From a virus: a DNA stretch of 41,896 nucleotides. Every line of letters starts with the position of its first letter. Positions within the stretch are counted from its first letter, which is position 1. The DNA is taken from IMG/VR virus record IMGVR_UViG_3300047509_000127, positions 1 to 41,896 of that record; one strand, given 5' to 3'. Positions 33,197 to 39,765 of this stretch are shown here, one piece after another. A model generated the notes under the pieces. It searched no databases. It saw only the letters and a program-made list of their open reading frames with translations, and had not been told where the DNA came from. The translations under genes were made by a program, and so were the position numbers.

Positions 33197-34199
33197 TTGG
33201 GATGTTCAAGTCGGTCAGGCTTTATCCAAATCCCTCGCCTCTTTCTTAGGAGTTTCCGACCCAGACAAGGCCTGGTTAACTTTCGCTTGCCAGGCGGACA
33301 TCGAGGACTCTGGTGGTACTTCTTACGGAGCCCAGCACAATAATCCCCTTAATGTTTTACCTTCTTTTCCTCACCCCTGGAATGGTCAAACTGGAACCGG
33401 TCCAGCCGGGTTTGCTAACTTCGATACTTTAGAGCACGGCATAGAAGCCTGTGCCTACGTTTATGCTAAACAAGGTGCTGGGCAGACCTACAAAGCGGTG
33501 CAAGACTCTTTTAATGCCAACGACCCAATTTCCCTAGCCAAGGCCATCGAGGATAGTCCTTGGGATGCCGGACATTACGGAAGTGGAAACCTTAGCAAAA
33601 AGGTTCAAGAAAACCTTAACCTGATAGGGGGTGAAACACAGATGCCAATCGATAATCTAAAAATCTCATACTTTACCCTAACTGGTGCTGAAGCTCCCCA
33701 GTCCTTAATTGATTCCTGGACTTCCGCTGGATCTCCTGATCCGGTAGGGTACGTAAAAAACTTCATTCTCTCCGACCGTCACAGTGACGTCTTTCACCAG
33801 TTGGAGCAGGCGTTAGAGGTACATGACACTTACGACCTCGACAGAATTAAGCAGGAGGCAGCTAAAGCGCAATTCGACAACGACGAACTAATTATTAAAA
33901 AGCTGCAGGACCAGTTAGCCCAGGTTCCTACAGTTCCAACAGGACCTACGCCAACTATGCCGACGGCTACTAGCCCTAGCGGGCAGACTGGGGAATGGAA
34001 GAGTAAGTGGATCGTTCAAGTTATAGCACTTATAGCAGCCGGATTATCAACTTCCGGACTATTTGGAACTGATCCGATACTAAAGTCTATAGTGGATGTC
34101 CTAACAGCTTCCGTAGCTGGGTTAACGGAAATCTCCTATCAGACTGGGAGAGCACAAGTTAAAGTTGCAGCACTAACGGCTGCTGGTAAGAGTTCTTAA
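33186..34199 (+). CDS. Endolysin with C-terminal membrane segments
   Basis: 337 residues from GTG 33186 (overlap of 11 bases with the surface-protein gene). Residues 1-150 look like a lysozyme/glucosaminidase-type domain: ADIEDSGGTSYGAQHNNPLN with a candidate catalytic Glu, then GFANFDTLEHGIEACAYVYA. A helical linker (ALEVHDTYDLDRIKQEAAKA), a Pro/Thr hinge and two hydrophobic segments (WIVQVIALIAAGLSTSGLFG, ILKSIVDVLTASVAGL) follow. Cell-wall hydrolase fused to a holin-like membrane domain is unusual; it could alternatively be a virion-associated lysin. Confidence 0.7.
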   Translation: MLTDWDVQVGQALSKSLASFLGVSDPDKAWLTFACQADIEDSGGTSYGAQHNNPLNVLPSFPHPWNGQTGTGPAGFANFDTLEHGIEACAYVYAKQGAGQTYKAVQDSFNANDPISLAKAIEDSPWDAGHYGSGNLSKKVQENLNLIGGETQMPIDNLKISYFTLTGAEAPQSLIDSWTSAGSPDPVGYVKNFILSDRHSDVFHQLEQALEVHDTYDLDRIKQEAAKAQFDNDELIIKKLQDQLAQVPTVPTGPTPTMPTATSPSGQTGEWKSKWIVQVIALIAAGLSTSGLFGTDPILKSIVDVLTASVAGLTEISYQTGRAQVKVAALTAAGKSS

Positions 34200-34201
34200 C
34201 G

Positions 34202-34228
34202 AAAAAAGACTCCGGATTCGCGGAGTCT
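34202..34228 (-). terminator. Rho-independent terminator of the leftward operon
   Basis: Leftward: AGACTCCG, loop CGAATC, CGGAGTCT, then TTTTTT. Eight-base-pair stem at the convergent boundary between late and early units. Confidence 0.85.
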
Positions 34229-34319
34229 AAGAAAGTAGAATAGCCTGTCATGCGAGAGTCAACCTCAATTAGGGCTTCTACGGTCGTGTAGTTTACACCA
34301 GATAGTGAATCAGGTCAAA

Positions 34320-34538
34320 TCAGGGAAGTTGAACTGGGTGGTAGTCGGGGGATAAAATATGCGGGTCCAGCGGAAGTTGAGGGATCGTGCTCCTGAGACT
34401 AAAACTGGACACTTTGTTTTTTATCCAGTTAATTACCCACGGTGCTGCGTCCCACGCTGCGCAAGCGAGTACCACCAAGCCACAAAATACCCATAAGACT
34501 GTGAGTATAACTAGGATATCAGCGAGCACGTCCTGCAT
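34320..34538 (-). CDS. Small membrane protein
   Basis: 72 residues with one long hydrophobic segment (ILVILTVLWVFCGLVVLACA, about 8-27), then a cytosolic or outer Pro-rich tail. Directly downstream of another tiny membrane gene and the lysozyme-like gene on the minus strand; possibly an accessory lysis factor. Function unknown. Confidence 0.55.
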   Translation of the reverse strand: MQDVLADILVILTVLWVFCGLVVLACAAWDAAPWVINWIKNKVSSFSLRSTIPQLPLDPHILSPDYHPVQLP

Positions 34539-34544
34539 AGATCT

Positions 34545-34709
34545 CTATCCTGGAATGACGTGAGCGAAAGCAAAGATCGATAACCCTAAGGCGGCTATCT
34601 GAAGCCAACGAGATAGATCAAGGTTTGCACCGAAAAATGGAAGTAGAAACAGGATCAGAAATATCACACCAGCTACAATAAAGGCTAGAAAGTTGTTAGG
34701 AAATCTCAT
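34545..34709 (-). CDS. 54-residue two-helix membrane protein
   Basis: ATG 34709 with AGGAGG upstream (spacing seven). Product begins MRFPNNFLAFIVAGVIFLIL, a Pro-marked turn (LLPFFGANLD) and a second hydrophobic helix (IAALGLSIFAFAHV). Two-helix hairpin topology like small holins or pinholins. It ends six bases before the next start. Confidence 0.6.
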   Translation of the reverse strand: MRFPNNFLAFIVAGVIFLILFLLPFFGANLDLSRWLQIAALGLSIFAFAHVIPG

Positions 34710-34920
34710 GGGGCCCTCCTATACATAAACCTCTTGCAACGTGTTTTCTAGCCGATGTTTTACATCGTAGACACGCATCATATTTTCTTGACCAAGCGAT
34801 TAGATATCCCCTATCCCCAGTCCTATTATTTACTTGGAACCAACTTTTAGTCTTTGTATAACACCGTAGGCATAATCCAAAAGCTTCGTGTCTTGTATCG
34901 TTTCTACCACCAAGAGTGCT
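34696..34920 (-). pseudogene. Start-less fragment of a tandem zinc-finger protein
   Basis: A 74-codon open frame with no ATG, GTG or TTG near its 5' end, which overlaps the end of the lysozyme-like gene by 17 bases. It reads GGRNDTRHEAFGLCLRCYTK, then WSRKYDACLRCKTSARKHVA and RGLC: two copies of a C-x2-C ... H-x-A-x-GLC finger, the first lacking its N-terminal CxxC and the second its last Cys pair. It looks like the remnant of a larger gene truncated by the muralytic gene. It would need frameshifting or a non-standard start to be expressed. Confidence 0.6.
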
Positions 34921-35425
34921 CTAACCAGAACCTATACGCATTCTTCCAGGCTGAATATCGATGGATCATATAACCAGTGAAGTATCTATCATCGCATGCA
35001 TAATCAACCTTCCACTGTGGGCAAACAGAGGAGAGACGTGTGCATGGCAAGGATTGACCCAAGGAACACGCGCCCGAGCGGGGATTAACTCTTGCGGGAT
35101 CGTTCCCAGACTCCTTGTTATAAATATATAGCTTGAAGAAATTAGAACCCCCGCTGCTCAGGCTGTGGATTAAGGCAGTCTGAACTGACGGGGGGATATA
35201 CTCAGCCGAGATGAGGGTTCCATCCATAACGGAGTTAGATGGTCCGTTCATCCCAGCCTCTATTTTATCAGGAGGGGCAGCGGTCATAAAGCTGTATGGG
35301 GAAATGGTAGTAGCAGAAACAGTTTTAACCTCTGGAGTTTGGGAGAAGGGGAGAAGGGATACGATAACGAGAGCTGAAAGCAAGGCCGCTTTTTTAATAG
35401 CCCTCTTGTATATCGGTTGTTCCAT
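34904..35425 (-). CDS. Secreted lysozyme / transglycosylase-like protein
   Basis: 173 residues. N-terminal signal or anchor (AALLSALVIVSLLPFSQTPE, about 13-32). The C-terminal 80 residues resemble small secreted muralytic domains: KLYIYNKESGNDPARVNPRS with candidate catalytic Glu, then YACDDRYFTGYMIHRYSAWK and the characteristic C-terminal FWLEHSWW. Two Cys pairs may form disulfides. Cell-wall degradation or remodelling is likely. No Shine-Dalgarno precedes the ATG; the long leader is strongly structured. Confidence 0.7.
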   Translation of the reverse strand: MEQPIYKRAIKKAALLSALVIVSLLPFSQTPEVKTVSATTISPYSFMTAAPPDKIEAGMNGPSNSVMDGTLISAEYIPPSVQTALIHSLSSGGSNFFKLYIYNKESGNDPARVNPRSGACSLGQSLPCTRLSSVCPQWKVDYACDDRYFTGYMIHRYSAWKNAYRFWLEHSWW

Positions 35426-35475
35426 AGTCCCGAGAAGACTTGCTCAAGCCCATCTAAAGGAGGTTCGAACAAGTT

Positions 35476-35545
35476 AAGTTCTCGGGGGAAGGTTGTTGAT
35501 CCAAGGCACAATGCACTCCCATCAACAACCCTACTCTAAGAACTT
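35476..35545 (-). promoter_or_regulatory. Large nested stem-loop in the leader of the lysozyme-like gene
   Basis: AAGTTCT (35476-35482) pairs with AGAACTT (35539-35545), and GGTTGTTGAT (35491-35500) with ATCAACAACC (35521-35530), separated by two 8-base internal loops and closed by a 20-base apical loop. It lies between a -10 box (35555-35560) and the gene start. Confidence 0.65.
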
Positions 35546-35554
35546 GCCAGTTAG

Positions 35555-35560
35555 ATTATA
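35555..35560 (-). promoter_or_regulatory. TATAAT box for the lysozyme-like gene
   Basis: Perfect TATAAT on the minus strand overlapping the stop of the upstream gene; predicts a leader of about 120 bases holding the nested stem-loop. Confidence 0.45.
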
Positions 35561-35765
35561 CAACAAGTACCTTGCTGCGGATGCTCTCTATTACTCTCTT
35601 CTCCTGCTCGCACTTTTCAAGGTCTTCTGTTGTACTAGCAGTCGGTCTTTTCCACCGCTTTAAATTGGCTATCATACCTTCCACGCCAGTTAGCTCAAGA
35701 GCCAGCACGTTGTGTAGGTAGTCTCGTTCTTGCTTTGTCAACAACAGTTTTTCTTTCGTCAACAT
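35556..35765 (-). CDS. Small helical protein
   Basis: 69 residues from ATG 35765 (AAGAGG upstream); in-frame ATGs at 35786 and 35798 are alternatives. MLTKEKLLLTKQERDYLHNV and a Glu/Lys-rich second half suggest two helices. No family recognised. Confidence 0.55.
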   Translation of the reverse strand: MLTKEKLLLTKQERDYLHNVLALELTGVEGMIANLKRWKRPTASTTEDLEKCEQEKRVIESIRSKVLVV

Positions 35766-35769
35766 ATTG

Positions 35770-36177
35770 TCAACCTCTTTCTTCATCTTCACATACATCC
35801 TTCCAATCCTTTATAGCTTTGTCGGCCCACCCTTGAAATCTCTGGTATGCTTCATAGGTTCCGTCTTTGCTTGCACCCACCGGCTCTAGTTGGTTTATAT
35901 GAATTCTGTAAGTTGTTGCGTCTCCTATTTCAACCCATATTAAAGTTAGCTCCTCGCTTGGTGCTGCCTTTTCTTGTCTTGCATTGGTTGAGTCGGAGGT
36001 ATATCCCAACGCGTGCTCGGGATTAGTTACTAGTAAATTATCGAAATAGTCTTGGATTCTCCGGGATATTTCTGGGATTTGGTACTCGTGTATGTACCAA
36101 CTTCCATCAGCAGGACGGTCGGCATAAAAACTATCTAAAATATCTTTTAGTTTCTGTTGAAAGTCTTGGTCACTCAT
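35770..36177 (-). CDS. Hypothetical acidic protein
   Basis: 135 residues, MSDQDFQQKLKDILDSFYAD onwards; mixed alpha/beta with TLIWVEIGDATTYRIHINQL in the middle. Overlaps the preceding gene by four bases (ATGA-type junction at 36174-36177). Function unknown. Confidence 0.6.
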   Translation of the reverse strand: MSDQDFQQKLKDILDSFYADRPADGSWYIHEYQIPEISRRIQDYFDNLLVTNPEHALGYTSDSTNARQEKAAPSEELTLIWVEIGDATTYRIHINQLEPVGASKDGTYEAYQRFQGWADKAIKDWKDVCEDEERG

Positions 36178-36452
36178 AAGTTGCGGTCCTCTGTCGAGAC
36201 TGTGGGACTGTTTAGGTAGTTTTTAGTGACCTCATCTGGCCACACCTCTGCCTTCTTGGTAAAGTCCACGTTCTCAAACTCATCCTTCAGCATCTGTCCT
36301 GGGAACCTCTCAGCCCCGCAGAAAATGCAGAAGGTCAGTGCCACTAGTTTAACGTTACCATAGTTATCCTTTTCCTCCCGGACCATCTTGTGGCCTCGGT
36401 TTAGGATGCATCTAAGTGTTCTAATTGTTGGCGGTGTTGGTGTGTCCATCAC
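36174..36452 (-). CDS. Small protein with a partial zinc-binding pattern
   Basis: 92 residues. RCILNRGHKM followed by FCIFCGAERF gives a C...H...C-x2-C pattern. Four-base overlaps with both neighbours place it in an operon. Function unknown. Confidence 0.55.
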   Translation of the reverse strand: MMDTPTPPTIRTLRCILNRGHKMVREEKDNYGNVKLVALTFCIFCGAERFPGQMLKDEFENVDFTKKAEVWPDEVTKNYLNSPTVSTEDRNL

Positions 36453-36700
36453 TTGGTAAACCTTTCCAGCTTGGTCCCTTCATAAAAGGATGGTAGCGTC
36501 TTCCAGAACTTATTTACCATATCTGTGTAAGATATTTGTTCAAAGGCAGCTAGTAACTCTTTCCAGTTCTCTTCCTCGAAAATCTGATCTAGTACACTCC
36601 CTCTAAACCTATATACTTGCTCGTTTCTCAAAAGCAGGTATATACAAGCTATCAAAAACCCAAACGTAAGAAATGCTAGGATACTAAGGTATATTTCCAT
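36449..36700 (-). CDS. Small membrane-anchored protein
   Basis: 83 residues: an N-terminal membrane helix (YLSILAFLTFGFLIACIYLL) followed by a soluble charged part (FEEENWKELLAAFEQISYTD). Function unknown. Confidence 0.55.
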   Translation of the reverse strand: MEIYLSILAFLTFGFLIACIYLLLRNEQVYRFRGSVLDQIFEEENWKELLAAFEQISYTDMVNKFWKTLPSFYEGTKLERFTK

Positions 36701-36779
36701 TCAACTCCTTCCACCCTAACCCCATCGCTAGGATCTTTTGTATACGTTTAGAGTGTTTCAGTTTAGTCACAGAACCCCC

Positions 36780-37079
36780 TTAGTAGCCGTTGCCGTAGCC
36801 GTCGCCGTAGCCGTTGCCGTAGCCGTAGCCGTAGCCGTAGCCGTAGCCGTAGCCGTAGCCGTTGCCGTAGCCGTTGCCGTAGCCGTTGCCGTAGCCGTCG
36901 CCGTAGCCGTTGCCGTCGCCGTAGCCGTAGCCGTAGCCGTAGCCGTAGCCGTTGCCGTAGCCGTTGCCGTCGCCGTAGCCGTCGCCGTTGCCGTAGCCGT
37001 CGCCGTTGCCGTACTTCAGAGAAGCTTGCGATTCCTCGTAGTTAATCGTTCTTTTAGTTAAGACAGATGCTTGCTCCAT
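36780..37079 (-). CDS. GY/GN/GD dipeptide-repeat protein
   Basis: 99 residues. ATG 37079 has GAGGAGG five bases upstream, inside the 3' end of the partner gene (22-base overlap), so translation is coupled. A 23-residue head (MEQASVLTKRTINYEESQAS) leads to Gly-X dipeptides to the end, X = Tyr, Asn or Asp. Each hexanucleotide GGC-NAC encodes one dipeptide: 38 units at 36786-37013. The head ends QASL, like the RS-repeat protein (YQASL). Gly-Tyr polymers are typical of silk-like or phase-separating proteins; function here is unknown. Confidence 0.75.
   Translation of the reverse strand: MEQASVLTKRTINYEESQASLKYGNGDGYGNGDGYGDGNGYGNGYGYGYGYGYGDGNGYGDGYGNGYGNGYGNGYGYGYGYGYGYGYGNGYGDGYGNGY
36786..37013. 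repeat. GCCGTN hexanucleotide tandem repeat, 38 units
   Basis: 228 bases of GCCGTA, GCCGTT and GCCGTC with no interruptions, all inside the GY-repeat gene. Substitutions fall only at one position, always keeping Tyr, Asn or Asp. Confidence 0.95.
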
Positions 37080-37387
37080 TTATCCTCCTCGCAGTCCACA
37101 GCTAGAACAACGGTTAGATAGTCGAATCTTCCAGTTCCAAAAGGGTCTAGTTTAGTAGAAGAGGTAGGGCCGTTCTCGGCAATTTCTCCTAACCCTTTAG
37201 TTGTTCCCCAGGTTCTTATGACCGAAGCATTTTCGATAGTGCAGTCGTTACCCTCTCTTTTAAACCTTCCGACCACACACCATCCCCTCTGTAGGATGAC
37301 TATTTTAACGGGACTATCTGAGTTGCTAGACTTGCAGTCAGACTTTCTGATGTAGACTTCATCGTCTACGGTTATTTGTTTGGACAT
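37058..37387 (-). CDS. Small globular phage protein, partner of the GY-repeat protein
   Basis: 109 residues from ATG 37387 (GGAGGT upstream), preferred over a start 15 bases earlier. Contains VKIVILQRGWCVVGRF, VIRTWGTTKGLGEIAENGPT and a C-terminal YLTVVLAVDCEEDKW, a pattern I recall from uncharacterised phage and bacterial proteins (possibly DUF6948; not certain). Beta-rich and compact. Its 3' end carries the ribosome site of the dipeptide-repeat gene, as in the module at 216-566. Confidence 0.75.
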   Translation of the reverse strand: MSKQITVDDEVYIRKSDCKSSNSDSPVKIVILQRGWCVVGRFKREGNDCTIENASVIRTWGTTKGLGEIAENGPTSSTKLDPFGTGRFDYLTVVLAVDCEEDKWSKHLS

Positions 37388-37404
37388 TTGTACCTCCTTC
37401 AAGG

Positions 37405-37638
37405 TTATTTTACGTATTCTTTCTCGACGTTTAATTTAAGCTCAAATATTCGTTTCTTGGTTAACCCAAAGCTAGCCGCACACTCACCACAAGTGGGGTG
37501 TTTACCACTATGAGTCATACGTACCATACAGGTAATTGGCTTTTCTAGAGGGACACCGCAGAAGAAACACTCATCAGATATACGTAATTCAGCGGATAGC
37601 TCTAGCTCTTCGTCTGAGATTGGACTATGTAGGGTCAT
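37405..37638 (-). CDS. Zinc-ribbon protein
   Basis: 77 residues with ECFFCGVPLEKP and HPTCGECAAS: two C-x2-C pairs, a canonical zinc ribbon, between helical ends. Probably a nucleic-acid-binding or regulatory early protein. Confidence 0.65.
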   Translation of the reverse strand: MTLHSPISDEELELSAELRISDECFFCGVPLEKPITCMVRMTHSGKHPTCGECAASFGLTKKRIFELKLNVEKEYVK

Positions 37639-38097
37639 TTAAGCTCCTTCTCTAACCTGCGCCATTCGCGCATAAAATCTATCGGCATACTCAAGAGCGG
37701 TTTTAACAGGGTCTTTAGCTACATCAGACTCATTAAATGATGCTCCCATTAGTGCTACTACAATATCTGTACCTGCTTTGACACAGGTCTGATACATACT
37801 AGTTCTGTCTTTAGCATCCCAGACTCCTGAGTCGGTCGAGGAAGACGTTTTGGTAACTGGTCCAGATGGGTTAGCCTCGATCTGTTTAGTAGCTGCGTCC
37901 GACTTCTTAACGTTGGTAAACCCCTTAGCGTTAGTTTCTATATCGACCTCAATGCTTTGTCCCACCCTAAAAACAGTGAATAGGTCACGATCCCAGCAAG
38001 CAGCTTTCTGACCACCGTCATGTTCAAGAGCGATCCACGGAACTCCGGCGGTTGAGGTCTTAGTTTCTAACTTCTCGATAGTTATCGTCTTTATCAT
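37639..38097 (-). CDS. OB-fold, single-strand-DNA-binding-like protein
   Basis: 152 residues. The N-terminal 70 alternate hydrophobic and charged residues in a five-strand pattern (ITIEKLETKTSTAGVPWIAL; FRVGQSIEVDIETNAKGFTN) compatible with an OB fold; a linker and a helical C-terminus (RTSMYQTCVKAGTDIVVALM, EYADRFYARM) follow. It could protect phage single-stranded DNA; if so it is the only replication-type protein I see. Start ATG 38097 has no Shine-Dalgarno and lies about 11 bases after a -10 box. Confidence 0.55.
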   Translation of the reverse strand: MIKTITIEKLETKTSTAGVPWIALEHDGGQKAACWDRDLFTVFRVGQSIEVDIETNAKGFTNVKKSDAATKQIEANPSGPVTKTSSSTDSGVWDAKDRTSMYQTCVKAGTDIVVALMGASFNESDVAKDPVKTALEYADRFYARMAQVREGA

Positions 38098-38108
38098 GGT
38101 AGATATAT

Positions 38109-38135
38109 ATTATCACGTATCGTTGTTATGTACAA
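38109..38135 (-). promoter_or_regulatory. Early promoter/operator site 3
   Basis: Leftward: TTGTAC (38135-38130), 15-base spacer with ATAACAACGATACGT, then GATAAT (38114-38109). ATG 38097 follows 11 bases later, implying a leaderless or nearly leaderless transcript. Confidence 0.65.
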
Positions 38136-38439
38136 TATCTTTTTTATACGATCTCGCTCGTTTCATCCAGGCGGCCTTTTCCTCTGGAGATGCGGGGTTC
38201 CACTTAGCTTGTGCTTTCTCACTAATCTTTCTTTTACGTTCTTCGTCACGAGCTACGTATACAGGGTCTCCAGACTTAACTTTATCCCAGTATTCTTTAA
38301 GAGGATTTCTAGACCGTTTAGCAGATCTACGCTTCATCTCGATACTCTTCTCCTCAGGACTTAACTTAGCCCATTCCTCGATGAGTCTTCGTTGCTTAAG
38401 CAATGCTCCAAATAGAATTTCAGGGGGTGTTTTGGCCAT
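38113..38439 (-). CDS. Basic DNA-binding-like protein
   Basis: 108 residues, strongly basic. KISEKAQAKWNPASPEEKAA and WAKLSPEEKSIEMKRRSAKR form two similar helical units with SPEEK motifs, reminiscent of HMG-like or NUMOD3-like DNA-contact segments. Its end overlaps promoter site 3. Function by inference only. Confidence 0.6.
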   Translation of the reverse strand: MAKTPPEILFGALLKQRRLIEEWAKLSPEEKSIEMKRRSAKRSRNPLKEYWDKVKSGDPVYVARDEERKRKISEKAQAKWNPASPEEKAAWMKRARSYKKDIVHNNDT

Positions 38440-38723
38440 TATTTAGATCTCCTATCAAACTCTTGCCACCGTTCACTGTCTACTAAAACCAGTTCAATAA
38501 AACACTTATGGTCTCCTTTCAACGGTCCAACGAGCAAATTGTTTCCAATAACGTGGTTGTCCAGCCTACCAACCGTGCTACGTTTATCCATCCTTAGGTT
38601 CCACGCGACGGAGGTGTGTCTAAATAGCACCTTAAGCAGCCATAACCTCCACCCGTTCTTTCGCAGTAATCTAATCCTGCCGTAGGGAAACAGCTTTTCT
38701 AAACTGATAGCAGAACTTCCCAT
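38439..38723 (-). CDS. Hypothetical basic protein
   Basis: 94 residues, RIRLLRKNGWRLWLLKVLFR near residue 16 and VIGNNLLVGPLKGDHKCFIE later. No family recognised. One-base overlap with the following gene. Confidence 0.5.
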   Translation of the reverse strand: MGSSAISLEKLFPYGRIRLLRKNGWRLWLLKVLFRHTSVAWNLRMDKRSTVGRLDNHVIGNNLLVGPLKGDHKCFIELVLVDSERWQEFDRRSK

Positions 38724-38724
38724 A

Positions 38725-38952
38725 TTAGTTTTGTTCCTTGTCTAAATCAGGTTTTCTCGACCTAGCAGAGACAAGTGCTTCGTTACTTATCACCAATCCG
38801 CACTTGGTACACTTGGTACACTTTTTCAATATTTGGCTCTCTGGTTCAAAGGTATGGTACTGTAGCCGTACTATTGGCTCTTTGCTTTCGAGGCTATAGT
38901 CAATCTCCGTATAACACCTGTTGTTTTTAGCTTCTTTAAATATGTCTGTCAC
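38725..38952 (-). CDS. Small protein with tandem CxxC
   Basis: 75 residues with CTKCTKCG near residue 45 (overlapping C-x2-C repeats) and an Arg/Lys-rich tail. No second Cys pair, so a complete zinc site would need a partner. Function unknown. Confidence 0.5.
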   Translation of the reverse strand: MTDIFKEAKNNRCYTEIDYSLESKEPIVRLQYHTFEPESQILKKCTKCTKCGLVISNEALVSARSRKPDLDKEQN

Positions 38953-39203
38953 TTGATCTCCTTATCGAAAGCGGATTGGCAGGTTTCTAGGCACCTATTA
39001 AAGCTTTCGCAGTTAGACTCGTACTCACGTCCTTCTCTTGAATTTCGTATGATTAATTTTCTCTTGGGCAAAGGTCGGGTGAGTTCTTTCACGAGTACAT
39101 CTGCATCTATACTGCTCCGTCCTCCAAGTAGAATGTTAACGTTAAAGACTAATCCTCTAAGCCTATCCTCATCACAAAGAACAACCTTTCTAGTCTTTTC
39201 CAT
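38949..39203 (-). CDS. Hypothetical protein
   Basis: 84 residues, MEKTRKVVLCDEDRLRGLVF onwards; helical, with a Cys-containing C-terminal helix (NCESFNRCLETCQSAFDKEI). Overlaps both neighbours by a few bases in the early operon. Confidence 0.5.
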   Translation of the reverse strand: MEKTRKVVLCDEDRLRGLVFNVNILLGGRSSIDADVLVKELTRPLPKRKLIIRNSREGREYESNCESFNRCLETCQSAFDKEIK

Positions 39204-39453
39204 GTTTCTTCCCTCTAGTTATTAACCACTGGGAGAATAGGTCGAAACTGCAACCTGGAGCACCATAAGACATCCATCCTGCACGATTCTTTCTAGACTT
39301 AGCCGCCTCATAAACATACTCGGAACGAAACTCATTAATGAGATGTATTAGCGCCGCCTCCAAAGCTACTATAGGACTTGTGTGTGTGTGAAATTCTACC
39401 CCGCCAACGGAATCTTTCCGTACGTTAGTGGCTAATATTTTGTCCTTTTCCAT
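39190..39453 (-). CDS. Hypothetical early protein
   Basis: 87 residues from ATG 39453; TTG 39459 in frame is an alternative. VEFHTHTSPIVALEAALIHL and YEAAKSRKNRAGWMSYGAPG are the recognisable stretches; no family assigned. First gene below promoter site 4, 10 bases after the -10 box and without Shine-Dalgarno. Confidence 0.55.
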   Translation of the reverse strand: MEKDKILATNVRKDSVGGVEFHTHTSPIVALEAALIHLINEFRSEYVYEAAKSRKNRAGWMSYGAPGCSFDLFSQWLITRGKKHGKD

Positions 39454-39463
39454 ACCCAAACAC

Positions 39464-39484
39464 TATATCACGTTACATGGTTAT
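39464..39484 (-). promoter_or_regulatory. Early promoter/operator site 4
   Basis: Leftward: TTGAAG, 15-base spacer ATAACCATGTAACGT, GATATA (39469-39464), then ATG at 39453. Same layout as site 3. Confidence 0.6.
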
Positions 39485-39519
39485 CTTCAAGGGATATTAA
39501 AAACCACCCTACGGCACGA

Positions 39520-39538
39520 CCAGAGACGTTTTCTCTGG
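39520..39538. other. Hairpin in non-coding interval
   Basis: CCAGAGA / TCTCTGG with a five-base loop, in the 39.46-40.2 kb interval that lacks protein genes. Confidence 0.4.
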
Positions 39539-39609
39539 GCCGGTTGGAGTAGACGTCCGAACTGTTAGCGAGCATCTTCAGAATATCTTTACGTCCAAAG
39601 AGCTGGAGG

Positions 39610-39642
39610 AAAATACAGTTATCCGGAAAATCCGGATAACTG
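39610..39642 (-). terminator. Perfect 12-bp hairpin, probable terminator of the RNA array transcript
   Basis: CAGTTATCCGGA (39616-39627), loop AAA, TCCGGATAACTG (39631-39642). Read leftward it is followed by TATTTT, so it would stop transcripts coming through the tRNA-like elements. Confidence 0.65.
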
Positions 39643-39730
39643 CCGAGAACAAAGCTACGAATAGAGAGCCAACGAGAAGGGAACTTGAAATGTCTGGCGC
39701 AATGATTGGGTGGGATCGGGAGGGTTAGTA

Positions 39731-39765
39731 TTAACTTCGTAAATTGTTGGAATATACGGGGTTCC
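39731..39765. other. Weaker loxP-like sequence
   Basis: TTAACTTCGTAAA (39731-39743, 11/13 to a loxP arm), 9-base spacer, TATACGGGGTTCC (39753-39765, 9/13). It shares the AACTTCGTA core and the AATATACG right border with the site at 4123. Confidence 0.35.

Noticed and set aside
36786-37013. CRISPR-like or minisatellite array
   Set aside because: Units are 6 bases with no spacers and keep one coding frame; this is a coding tandem repeat.
36738-37061. Plus-strand frame of Ala-Val repeats across the GCCGTN repeat
   Set aside because: It is the antisense reading of the hexanucleotide repeat; the minus-strand frame has a strong ribosome site and coupled partner gene, this one does not.
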